A program made the translations under genes and the position numbers. DNA of 64,000 bases from Candidatus Pelagibacter communis (GTDB lineage: Bacteria > Pseudomonadota > Alphaproteobacteria > Pelagibacterales > Pelagibacteraceae): positions 30,779-94,778 of the forward strand of contig NZ_CVSF01000041.1 in the NCBI RefSeq assembly GCF_001179925.1, given 5' to 3'. Of the stretch, positions 1 to 6,988 are shown piece by piece. The stretch's first letter is position 1. Every line of letters starts with the position of its first letter. The notes beneath the pieces are model-generated. The model was not told where the DNA came from and did no database searches. It worked only from the letters and a program-made list of their open reading frames with translations.

Positions 1-31
1 AAAGGCGAGGTGGTTCGGGAAAAATGCCTGA
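1..31 (+). CDS. Possible 3' end of an upstream gene (partial)
   Basis: Reading from base 2, nine codons run into a TGA at 29-31, ending in the residues KARWFGKNA. That stop would overlap the dctQ start by 8 bases, the same ATG-overlap spacing seen at several other joints in this window. In TRAP operons the substrate-binding gene (dctP) usually sits next to dctQ, so a dctP end is the natural guess. Nine residues cannot prove it, and frame 1 is also open here. Confidence 0.25.
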   Translation, partial: KARWFGKNA

Positions 32-566
32 TGATATGCCACTATGGATGGCAAAATCTATTTTAAGTATTGATAAATTTAGTAAGCGGATTGGCAATAT
101 AGTTTGCTGGATATTAATGCCATTAATTTTTGCAATGACCTACGAAGTTCTTGCAAGAAAATTATTTTTAGCACCTACTATATGGGCTTACGACATAAGT
201 CGATTTTTATATGGAGCTTTGTTTATGCTGGGAGCAGGGTACGCTCTTTCAAGGGGAGTTCATATAAGAGCAGATTTTTTATATAGAAATTTTAAAACAA
301 AAAACCAAGGTCTAATAGATTTTTGGTTGTATCTATTATTTTATTTTCCAGGCCTAATAGTTTTTTTATATATGACAATAGGATTTGTTGGAGAGTCAAT
401 TCAAAGAGGAGAAAGAGGCATGGATACTACTTGGATGCCTTATATGTGGCCAATTAAAACATGTCTTTTAATAGGTATAATATTTTTACTTATTCAAGGT
501 ATCTCAGAATTACTAAAAAGTTATTGGGCTGCCAAAAAAGGTGAATGGCCTGGAGAAAATAAATGA
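24..566 (+). CDS. dctQ: TRAP transporter small permease subunit (DctQ family)
   Basis: This is the small membrane subunit of a tripartite ATP-independent periplasmic transporter, which imports an organic anion using an ion gradient together with a periplasmic binding protein. The 180-residue protein has four hydrophobic segments (about 25-45, 60-80, 100-122 and 145-165). The family-like ISRFLYGALFMLGAGYAL stretch and the loop RGERGMDTTWMPYMWPIK resemble the mannitol/chloroaromatic subgroup as I recall it. The substrate cannot be read from sequence. In-frame ATGs at 36 and 48 are alternative starts. The gene overlaps dctM by 4 bases, so the two are one operon. Confidence 0.85.
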   Translation: MPDDMPLWMAKSILSIDKFSKRIGNIVCWILMPLIFAMTYEVLARKLFLAPTIWAYDISRFLYGALFMLGAGYALSRGVHIRADFLYRNFKTKNQGLIDFWLYLLFYFPGLIVFLYMTIGFVGESIQRGERGMDTTWMPYMWPIKTCLLIGIIFLLIQGISELLKSYWAAKKGEWPGENK

Positions 567-1897
567 TAGCTGAGTTTATAGATCCAGCAATTTTGGGATT
601 TATTCTAGTGGGAGTAATGCTTTTTGCAATTTTTGTGGGTTTCCCAATTTCATTTACTTTAATTTTCTTAGGTTTTGTTTTTGGATATTTAGGTTTTGGA
701 AAATTAGTTTTCTATTTAATGACTCTCCAGTTTTCTATGGTAATGACGGAACAAACTCTCGCAGCCGTACCACTCTTTGTCTTTATGGGAATCATGATGG
801 AACAAGCTGGACTTATGGAAAGACTCTTTTCAGCTTTTCAAATGATGCTGGCGAAAGTTAAGGGATCTTTATATTACGCGGTTTTATTTGTTTCTGTAAT
901 ATTTGCAGCAGCAACAGGTATAGTTGGGGCATCAGTTACAATACTTGGAATTATGGCAGCTAAATCTATGAATAGATCAGGTTATGATGTCAGACTTGCA
1001 GCCGGAACAATCACAGCTGGTGGAACTTTGGGAATATTAATTCCACCAAGTATCATGTTAGTTGTTATGGGACCTATAATGGAAATTCCAGTAATAGACT
1101 TGTTTGCTGCAGCTATTCTTCCAGGAATTCTGCTCGCAAGTTTGTATGCAGGATATACTACAATAAGGTGCATGATAAATCCTAAGTTAGGACCAGTAAT
1201 ACCCGAGGATATGAGAGCAGCAAGTATGAAAGATGTATGGATAGAATTTTTCTTAGGATTAGTTCCGCCAGCGGCTTTAGTATTTGCAGCGTTAGGTAGT
1301 ATTTTGTTTGGTTTTGCCACACCAACAGAAGCTGCAGGTTGTGGTGCTATGGGTGCATTGATTCTTTCATTAGCTTATAAAAAGTTAAACCTTTCAAAGT
1401 TACAAGAGGCTTTAGTTAAAACTTTAGAAATAACAGCTTTAATTATGGTCTTAGTTGCTGCCTCCAATTTTTTTGGAGCTGTATTTGCTAGATTAGGTAC
1501 TCCCACTTTATTAACTGAATTCTTATTAGGTTTGGAAATGAATAAATACTTAATACTTGGAATGATTATGGTTATGATTTTTTTATTAGGATGGCCATTG
1601 GAATGGGTACCAATCGTTATGATTATTGTTCCAATAATTTTACCATTAGTTGAGGCTTTAGGTTTTAACCTCACATGGTTTGCAATTCTTGTTGCAGTCA
1701 ATTTACAAACTGCCTGGCTTTCTCCACCTGTAGCTCTTTCGGCTTATTTCTTAAAAGGCGTTGTGCCAGAGTGGGATCTTAAAGATATTTACTATGGAAT
1801 GATGCAATTTATGGTCTTACAAGTCATTGGTTTGATTTTAATTATTATATTTCCTAAAATTGCTCTTTGGCTTCCAACGCTCTTATATGGACAGTAA
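563..1897 (+). CDS. dctM: TRAP transporter large permease subunit (DctM family)
   Basis: This is the large membrane subunit of the TRAP transporter, forming the translocation pathway in the inner membrane. At 444 residues it matches the family's usual length (about 425-450). It is almost wholly hydrophobic with around 12 membrane segments. Family features include the early FVGFPISFTL segment, the ATGIVGASVTILGIMAAKSM region, GTLGILIPPSIMLVVMG, and FATPTEAAGCGAMGALIL. Its start overlaps the end of dctQ by 4 bases. Base composition is less AT-rich than that of the permease gene that follows. The substrate is unknown, because no binding-protein gene lies inside the window. Confidence 0.9.
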   Translation: MIAEFIDPAILGFILVGVMLFAIFVGFPISFTLIFLGFVFGYLGFGKLVFYLMTLQFSMVMTEQTLAAVPLFVFMGIMMEQAGLMERLFSAFQMMLAKVKGSLYYAVLFVSVIFAAATGIVGASVTILGIMAAKSMNRSGYDVRLAAGTITAGGTLGILIPPSIMLVVMGPIMEIPVIDLFAAAILPGILLASLYAGYTTIRCMINPKLGPVIPEDMRAASMKDVWIEFFLGLVPPAALVFAALGSILFGFATPTEAAGCGAMGALILSLAYKKLNLSKLQEALVKTLEITALIMVLVAASNFFGAVFARLGTPTLLTEFLLGLEMNKYLILGMIMVMIFLLGWPLEWVPIVMIIVPIILPLVEALGFNLTWFAILVAVNLQTAWLSPPVALSAYFLKGVVPEWDLKDIYYGMMQFMVLQVIGLILIIIFPKIALWLPTLLYGQ

Positions 1898-1922
1898 AAA
1901 ATATTAGTTTAATATCTTAAAT

Positions 1923-3380
1923 GTGAGTCAGAATAAAATCAGTCAAAAAAATATAAATTGGGAATTGGTTGCTGTTAACCCAAATTCTAAAAATTGGAAT
2001 TGGAAAGATCTATTTTGTTTTTGGGGTGTAAACATTCAAAGTATAATAGGTTTTTCTTTAATTGCTTCTTTATATATAATTTACGATTTAAGTTTTTTTG
2101 TAGTTTTTTTTGGAACAATTATAGGGTCCATTTTAGTTTATTTCTTTTCTAATTTAATTGGCATGCCATCACAAAAATACGGTTTACCATTCGCAACATT
2201 ATTACGATCGTCTTTAGGTTATAATGGAGCTAGTTTTTTTGGTTTTTTAAGAAGTCTAGTTGGAATTTTTATGTTTGGTATCCAAACATATTTTTTGTCC
2301 AAAGCTATAAGTTATTTAATTAGGATATTATTTTTTACTTACGACAAATCTATTCTAGATAAAGATATCTTTCTTACATTTTTACTTGGATTAAATTTAA
2401 TTGACTGGGTTTCATTATTTATATGTTTAGTATTTCAGATTTATATTTTTAGTAAAGGCATGTTGTATAATAGAAAGATAATAAATTTTTCAGCGATTTT
2501 TGTTTATTCTGGTATGTTATTTTTTTTGATTTTTATTTTATTGTCAGATGTAAAACTAACAGTTAATGCTTTTACAGAATTATTGAATTTTAAAAATTTT
2601 ATAGATTATAGCAATCTCATTCCAATGATTACTGTTGCAGGAACTATGTTCGCTTATTTTTCGATTATTATTATTAGTTTTGGAGATTTCTCTCGTTATA
2701 TTAAAAGTGAGAAAGAATTAAAATTTGGAAACTTTAGTTTATTAATTAATCTTTTATTGTTTTCTTTATTTGCAGTTTTTATTGTTTCGGGATCTGATGT
2801 TTTTTTAAAACAACAATTTAATGATATTGAAAGAATATTTACAAATCCAACAGATATAATTGGCAAATTTAATAATTTACAAATAACTATTACAGTTTTA
2901 TTTTTTATTATTGTTGCTTCTGCATCGACTAATTTAATAGCAAATTTTATTCCATCACAATATTCTTTAATCAACTTTAAGCCAAAAAGTTTTAGTATAA
3001 AATCAGTCAGTTATATTATAGGTTTATTTGGATTATTGATTGCAATTTTTTGGCCAACTTTATTAAGTCAAATTGGTATTCTTTCTTTCATCGATACTTT
3101 TGGATCTTTTTTTGGTCCCATAACCGGGATTATGATTGTTAATTATTATATTATAAATAATTCAACTATAAATGTGAAAGATATTCACTCAATATCACAT
3201 GAAAGTTCATTCTATTTTTCTAAAGGTTGGCATTTAAAAGGAGTATATTCAATTATAATTGGATTTATTTTTTCATCGTCTACTATCTGGAATTCTAATC
3301 TGATGTTTTTACAATCTTATTCTTGGATAATAGGTGCGTTTGTTGCAGGATTTGTCTATTATCTTTTAGCTAAAAAATAA
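1923..3380 (+). CDS. NCS1-family permease (nucleobase/allantoin/hydantoin/thiamine type)
   Basis: This is a secondary transporter of the nucleobase:cation symporter-1 family, 485 residues with about 12 membrane segments. Family features are the N-terminal NPNSKNWNWKDLFCFW segment, the early helix pair, the motif KYGLPFATLLRSSLGYNGA (about 82-100), and FGIQTYFLSKA. The start is a GTG at 1923; an ATG at 1921 in another frame stops at once. It lies 25 bases after dctM and 4 bases before the SDR gene, so it is probably co-transcribed. Coding bases are strikingly T-rich compared with dctM, which may reflect relaxed selection or a different history. Substrate choice within NCS1 cannot be assigned. 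Confidence 0.82.
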   Translation: MSQNKISQKNINWELVAVNPNSKNWNWKDLFCFWGVNIQSIIGFSLIASLYIIYDLSFFVVFFGTIIGSILVYFFSNLIGMPSQKYGLPFATLLRSSLGYNGASFFGFLRSLVGIFMFGIQTYFLSKAISYLIRILFFTYDKSILDKDIFLTFLLGLNLIDWVSLFICLVFQIYIFSKGMLYNRKIINFSAIFVYSGMLFFLIFILLSDVKLTVNAFTELLNFKNFIDYSNLIPMITVAGTMFAYFSIIIISFGDFSRYIKSEKELKFGNFSLLINLLLFSLFAVFIVSGSDVFLKQQFNDIERIFTNPTDIIGKFNNLQITITVLFFIIVASASTNLIANFIPSQYSLINFKPKSFSIKSVSYIIGLFGLLIAIFWPTLLSQIGILSFIDTFGSFFGPITGIMIVNYYIINNSTINVKDIHSISHESSFYFSKGWHLKGVYSIIIGFIFSSSTIWNSNLMFLQSYSWIIGAFVAGFVYYLLAKK

Positions 3381-3384
3381 TTTT

Positions 3385-4137
3385 ATGGAAAAAATAACTT
3401 TTGATTTTAATAATAAAACTGCTGTGATTACTGGTGGAGCCCAAGGATTTGGACTTGATATAGCAAAAAGGTTTTTGAAATCCGGTGCTAAAGTAGTTAT
3501 CTGGGACATCGATCCTAAAATGATGGAAAAAGCCTTAAAAGATTTAGATAATCCTAATTTAAGCTCTAACTTAATAGATGTGTCTAATTATAAAGATGTT
3601 GAGAATTGTGTTAATGAAATCTTAAAAAATTCAAATATTGATATTCTTATAAATAATGCGGGAATTACAGGGCCAACAGCCACATTGTGGGAATATGATA
3701 TAGAAATGTGGAAAAAAGTTGTTGATATAAATTTAATGGGCACTTTTAATTGTTGTAGAGCAATAGTTCCAAATATGATTAAAAAAAACTATGGTAGAAT
3801 CGTTAATGTTGCATCTGTTGCAGGAAAAGATGGCAATGCTAACGCAAGTGCTTATAGTGTTGGCAAAGCTGGAGCAATTGGATTAACTAAATCGTTGGGT
3901 AAAGAGCTAGCAGATAAGAATATAGCTGTTAATGCCGTTACTCCTGCAGGAGCCAAAACGCGAATTTTAGATCAAATGACCAAAGAACATGTTCAGAGAA
4001 TGTTATCAAAAGTGCCAAGAGGAAGATTTCTTGAAGTTGAGGAGTTCACCTCTTTAATTTGTTGGCTGTCATCTGAAGAGAATACTTTTTCTACGGCAGC
4101 TGTTTTTGATATAAGTGGTGGTCGTTCGACTTATTAA
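3385..4137 (+). CDS. Short-chain dehydrogenase/reductase (SDR) family oxidoreductase
   Basis: This is a classical SDR of 250 residues. A Rossmann nucleotide-binding motif TGGAQGFG lies at 16-23, the NAG motif at 91-93, and the catalytic Ser144, Tyr157 and Lys161 (YSVGK) are in place. An Asp at the end of the second strand (VVIWDID) suggests NAD(H) rather than NADP(H), by the usual rule. It probably interconverts an alcohol and a ketone of the compound taken up by a neighbouring transporter, which is inference from position only. It starts 4 bases after the NCS1 permease and ends overlapping a small minus-strand ORF by 4 bases. It resembles 3-oxoacyl-ACP reductases, but here the context is catabolic. 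Confidence 0.85.
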   Translation: MEKITFDFNNKTAVITGGAQGFGLDIAKRFLKSGAKVVIWDIDPKMMEKALKDLDNPNLSSNLIDVSNYKDVENCVNEILKNSNIDILINNAGITGPTATLWEYDIEMWKKVVDINLMGTFNCCRAIVPNMIKKNYGRIVNVASVAGKDGNANASAYSVGKAGAIGLTKSLGKELADKNIAVNAVTPAGAKTRILDQMTKEHVQRMLSKVPRGRFLEVEEFTSLICWLSSEENTFSTAAVFDISGGRSTY

Positions 4138-4271
4138 CCTCTGGGTTTTTGATCTAAAATTTTTATATTGTTTATTTTTGCTCTACTCATTTTGAGGTCT
4201 TTAGACATAACAGGAGCAAAAATCATGATTGACCAGTAAAGCAACAGTATAAAAATTGAAATAGTTTTCAT
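4134..4271 (-). CDS. Small hypothetical membrane peptide, 45 aa
   Basis: An ATG at 4271 opens a 45-codon frame ending at 4134. The peptide begins MKTISIFILLLYWSIMIFAPVMS, one hydrophobic segment or signal peptide, followed by a basic tail rich in Lys and Asn ending in QKPRG. Its stop overlaps the SDR stop by 4 bases, the same tight convergent packing seen for accepted genes here. A perfect TTGACA lies on the minus strand at 4318-4323, but I see no well-spaced -10. No known family is recognised. Position and the sensible hydrophobic-then-basic layout support it, but a chance ORF is possible. Confidence 0.4.
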   Translation of the reverse strand: MKTISIFILLLYWSIMIFAPVMSKDLKMSRAKINNIKILDQKPRG

Positions 4272-4357
4272 TTATTATGATTTAAGCGTAAATATTGATT
4301 TTAGGATGTTTAAATCTTGTCAAAATGATGTATTAACAATTTTTTTAAAAAAATTTT

Positions 4358-5008
4358 ATGAATTTATTAATTCAAACTTTTATTATACTTCTATTTTCTA
4401 GCATTATTATCCATGCTAACGAGGTAAAAGTATTCGATTTTACTGATACAGAACTTTCTCAACTAGAGGTTAGAAAAGTAAGGGGTGCAGATAATAAGAC
4501 AATCTATACTGTTGGAACTAATGAGAATGGTAACTTTATTAAAGCTGTGGCTGATAATGCAGCATCAGGTTTAGGTAAAGAACTGAAAATTGATCTTAAT
4601 AAAACTCCATTTATAAATATTACGTGGAAAATTGAGAAAGACTTAGCAGGTATAAAAGAAAACACAAAAAAAGGACACGATTTTGCTGCTAGAGTCTTTG
4701 CTATTAAAAAAACAGGTGCTACCGCACTATCAAATAGGGCAATAAATTATGTATTTTCAAGCAACAACGAAATAGGTTTTAATTCACCTAGCCCTTATAC
4801 GAAGAAATCAATAGATAATGTTTTAGCAACTACTATTTATAATCTTAATGAATGGGTTACTGTTAAAGCTAATGTAAAAGAGGATTTTAAAAAGTTTCAT
4901 GATCTAGATGTAAATGAACTAGATGGATTAGCTATAATGTCAGATACAGATAATTCTAAAATGAAAACAATAGCTTATTATCAGAATATATATTTTTCAG
5001 AGAATTAA
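4358..5008 (+). CDS. DUF3047-family secreted protein
   Basis: A 216-residue protein with an N-terminal signal peptide (hydrophobic to about residue 20, then HANEVKVFDF). It carries features I associate with DUF3047: a DNAASGLGKELKIDL segment, a W-K-rich strand (INITWKI), a KGHDFAARVFAI segment and the C-terminal IMSDTDNSKMKTIAYYQNIYF stretch. The family is uncharacterised; the beta-rich pattern suggests a periplasmic or outer-membrane-associated domain, which is inference. It stands alone on the plus strand between two small minus-strand ORFs. The 86 bases before it are AT-rich with no convincing promoter. Confidence 0.75.
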   Translation: MNLLIQTFIILLFSSIIIHANEVKVFDFTDTELSQLEVRKVRGADNKTIYTVGTNENGNFIKAVADNAASGLGKELKIDLNKTPFINITWKIEKDLAGIKENTKKGHDFAARVFAIKKTGATALSNRAINYVFSSNNEIGFNSPSPYTKKSIDNVLATTIYNLNEWVTVKANVKEDFKKFHDLDVNELDGLAIMSDTDNSKMKTIAYYQNIYFSEN

Positions 5009-5149
5009 TTATAATTTTAAGTATTTTTTCAAAAAAAGGTTAAATAAAGCTAAAATAACCGCAACTAAAACATCTTCAAGCGGACTAGCTTTAGGATAAC
5101 CAAAGTTCCAAGCAATTACTAACACTAACCAAATTACAAAAATATTCAT
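5009..5149 (-). CDS. Small hypothetical membrane protein, 46 aa
   Basis: An ATG at 5149 opens a 46-codon frame that ends at 5009, directly abutting the stop of the DUF3047 gene at 5008. The peptide has two hydrophobic stretches (MNIFVIWLVLVIAW and VLVAVILALFNLFL) separated by the polar turn FGYPKASPLED, and ends KKYLKL. This looks like a two-helix inner-membrane hairpin with both ends cytoplasmic. No family is recognised. It is transcribed divergently from ybgC across 57 bases. Exact abutment with its neighbour and balanced hydrophobic/polar segments argue for a real gene. Confidence 0.5.
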   Translation of the reverse strand: MNIFVIWLVLVIAWNFGYPKASPLEDVLVAVILALFNLFLKKYLKL

Positions 5150-5191
5150 TTTAATCTTTATACCTTACAATCTATAAATTAAATTATTATT

Positions 5192-5200
5192 TGATATAAT
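5192..5200 (+). promoter_or_regulatory. Extended -10 promoter element before ybgC
   Basis: The bases TGATATAAT match the extended -10 consensus (TG, one base, TATAAT) exactly, which reduces the need for a -35 box; none is obvious upstream. Only six bases separate the TATAAT from the ybgC ATG at 5207, so transcription would begin at or next to the start codon and give a leaderless message. In such AT-rich DNA, chance matches are common. Confidence 0.4.
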
Positions 5201-5206
5201 CCTATT

Positions 5207-5629
5207 ATGCATGAAAATTTTTTCCACAAGATTAAAGTTTACTATGAAGATACAGATTCAGGCGGGGTGGTATATTATGCTAACTATTTAAAATATTTAG
5301 AAAGAGCTAGAACTGAGGCTTTATTTTCGATAGGTTTTAGTAACAAAAAGATACAAGATAAATTCAATTCTTTAATAATTGTTAAGTCTTGTAATATTGA
5401 GTATAAAAAATCAGCTCATTTAGAGGATGAATTAAAAATAAGATCTTTTGTAAAATCAATAACTAAAACTTCTTTTTTAATGAACCAAATAATTACAAAA
5501 GGTGAAGATATAATTGTTGAAGCTCAAATTCATCTAGTTTTTGTTAATAAAGAAAGTAAGCCGGTAAAAATTCCAGATGAAATATATTCAAAATTTGAAC
5601 CCTATTTTTGTGATACAATTAAAACTTAG
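5207..5629 (+). CDS. ybgC: YbgC-type acyl-CoA thioesterase (hot-dog fold)
   Basis: A 140-residue hot-dog thioesterase. The N-terminal signature YYEDTDSGGVVYYANYLKYLERART (13-36, less than full) contains the catalytic Asp17. YbgC proteins hydrolyse acyl-CoA thioesters and are often encoded with the Tol-Pal envelope system, but no tol genes are in this window. The residue usually His in the GVVYH motif is Tyr24 here, which may change activity (see findings). The 3' end overlaps the convergent glycosylase gene by 11 bases. No Shine-Dalgarno sequence is visible before the ATG; a candidate leaderless promoter sits just upstream. Confidence 0.88.
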   Translation: MHENFFHKIKVYYEDTDSGGVVYYANYLKYLERARTEALFSIGFSNKKIQDKFNSLIIVKSCNIEYKKSAHLEDELKIRSFVKSITKTSFLMNQIITKGEDIIVEAQIHLVFVNKESKPVKIPDEIYSKFEPYFCDTIKT

Positions 5630-6299
5630 CAAGTTTTTTTGCTTTTTTAAATAAATTTACCATCATTTTATTTGTAACAAGTTTTGTATTTACATTTCTA
5701 GGACTTGGATGATAACTTGATAATATTATTATACCATTTGGTAGTAATTGAGTTTTGCCATGCTTAAAAGTAAACTTTTTTTTAATATAAAATTTTTGCT
5801 TATATAGTTTAGTACAATTATCAAAAGCAACTTTACCTAAAGTAACTATTACTTTCAATTTTTTTAAATTTAAAATTTCTTCATCAAAAAAGCTCGAACA
5901 ATTCAAAATTTCATTATTGAGTGGTTTATCTTCTGGAGGTACACATTTTAGAATATTAGTAATATAAGTAGATTTTAATTCTAAATTATCATTTATATTT
6001 TTTGAAATTGGAGAATTTGAAATCCCAACTTCATGTAAGCATTTAAACAAAAAATCTCCTGATTTGTCTCCAGTAAAAGCTCTTCCGGTTCTTGTACCAC
6101 CATGAGCGGCAGGTGCGAGACCAATAATAGCTAATTTTGACTCTAAATTTCCAAATCCCGGAACAGGTTTGCCCCAGTAAATTTCATTAATATTTTGTTT
6201 TCTTTTTTCAGTACTTATTTTTTTGATAAATTTTACAAGTCTTGGACATTTTTTACAGTTAATTATTGTTTTGTTTAAATTATTCAATTTAATATCCAT
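5619..6299 (-). CDS. Family 5 uracil-DNA glycosylase (UDGb type)
   Basis: A 226-residue DNA repair enzyme that removes uracil, and in this family often other deaminated bases, to start base excision repair. Motif A, GLAPAAHGGTRTGR (from residue 60), with Ala-Ala rather than a catalytic Asp or Asn, and motif B HPSPRN (197-202) mark family 5. Cys15, Cys18, Cys119 and Cys134 are placed to bind the family's 4Fe-4S cluster. The start codon is only 2 bases from that of the divergent phosphatase gene, and the 3' end overlaps ybgC by 11 bases. No family 1 Ung gene is seen in the window. Confidence 0.88.
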   Translation of the reverse strand: MDIKLNNLNKTIINCKKCPRLVKFIKKISTEKRKQNINEIYWGKPVPGFGNLESKLAIIGLAPAAHGGTRTGRAFTGDKSGDFLFKCLHEVGISNSPISKNINDNLELKSTYITNILKCVPPEDKPLNNEILNCSSFFDEEILNLKKLKVIVTLGKVAFDNCTKLYKQKFYIKKKFTFKHGKTQLLPNGIIILSSYHPSPRNVNTKLVTNKMMVNLFKKAKKLAKF

Positions 6300-6301
6300 A
6301 A

Positions 6302-6856
6302 ATGAAATTTTTTAAATTTTTTATAATATTAATATCTTTAACTACACCTATCAAAGCAGATTTAAATAAAAAATTACTTAGTCAACTAGAGGAGGGGGGG
6401 AAATTAATATTTATAAGACATGCGTATGCACCTGGAAGTGGAGATCCTAATAATTTCAATTTAAACGATTGTTCTACTCAAAGGAATTTAAGTAATGAAG
6501 GAAGAGAACAATCAAAAAATATTGGTGAGTTTTTTAAAAAAAATAAGATTAGCATAGATAAAGTTTTGTCTAGCGAATGGTGTAGATGTAAAGAAACAGC
6601 AAAAATTGCTTTTAAAAATTTTTCTACAAATAGTTTCTTAAATTCTTTTTTCAGCTTCGAATATGTAAAAAATAAAGACAAGCAAATTAAGATGTTAAAT
6701 GACTATGTTAAAAAATTTAAAAGTGAAAAAAATTTAATCTTAGTTACACATTATGTATTAATATTTGAAGTTTTAAACTATGCCCCATCATCAGGTGAAA
6801 TAGTTGTTTCTGACAAAAATTTTAATATATTAGGAACTATAAAAATAGATTATTAG
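6302..6856 (+). CDS. Secreted histidine phosphatase family protein
   Basis: A 184-residue member of the branch-1 histidine phosphatase superfamily with a signal peptide (MKFFKFFIILISLTTPIKA). The phosphohistidine motif FIRHAYAP contains Arg39 and His40; the usual RHG is RHA here. The second-half catalytic His150 is in LVTHYVL, and Arg/Glu contacts lie in SEWCRCKETA. Export suggests a periplasmic phosphatase acting on small phosphoesters or sugar phosphates; the substrate is unknown. Its ATG is 2 bases from the start of the divergent glycosylase gene, so its promoter must lie inside that gene. A small basic ORF follows 6 bases downstream. Confidence 0.85.
   Translation: MKFFKFFIILISLTTPIKADLNKKLLSQLEEGGKLIFIRHAYAPGSGDPNNFNLNDCSTQRNLSNEGREQSKNIGEFFKKNKISIDKVLSSEWCRCKETAKIAFKNFSTNSFLNSFFSFEYVKNKDKQIKMLNDYVKKFKSEKNLILVTHYVLIFEVLNYAPSSGEIVVSDKNFNILGTIKIDY
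6326..6354 (-). promoter_or_regulatory. Candidate promoter of the uracil-DNA glycosylase gene, inside the phosphatase gene
   Basis: On the minus strand, TTGATA (6349-6354, five of six consensus bases) is followed by a 17-base spacer and TAATAT (6326-6331, four of six). It would start transcription about 20 bases before the glycosylase ATG at 6299. It lies wholly inside the signal-peptide region of the divergent phosphatase gene, which is required because the two start codons are 2 bases apart. Confidence 0.4.
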
Positions 6857-6862
6857 AATATT

Positions 6863-6988
6863 ATGTCTTCAAAAAGAGCAATGAAACAAGCGCAAAAGCA
6901 AGCCTTCGCTAAGCACAGAAGCAATATTACTAATAATAGATTTGGAATTAAAAAGAGAAATTTTGTAAAGAATAAGAAAAAAAATTAA
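6863..6988 (+). CDS. Small highly basic hypothetical protein, 41 aa
   Basis: An ATG at 6863, 6 bases after the phosphatase stop, opens a 41-codon frame. The peptide has 10 Lys and 4 Arg and no Asp or Glu at all, with an amphipathic-looking start (MSSKRAMKQAQKQAFAKHRS) and the Lys-rich end KNKKKN. Such a composition suggests binding to RNA, DNA or the ribosome, which is inference. It overlaps the convergent minus-strand gene by 4 bases, like other convergent pairs here. It has no recognised family, and it is not a standard ribosomal protein I can name. Confidence 0.5.
   Translation: MSSKRAMKQAQKQAFAKHRSNITNNRFGIKKRNFVKNKKKN

Noticed and set aside
982..1320. 112-codon open frame on the minus strand
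   Set aside because: Antisense shadow of dctM; the hydrophobic codon pattern of the real gene produces long open complements.
4338..4357. A/T inverted repeat before the DUF3047 gene as a terminator
   Set aside because: Only A and T pairs and no loop; such tracts are everywhere in this genome and would not be stable.
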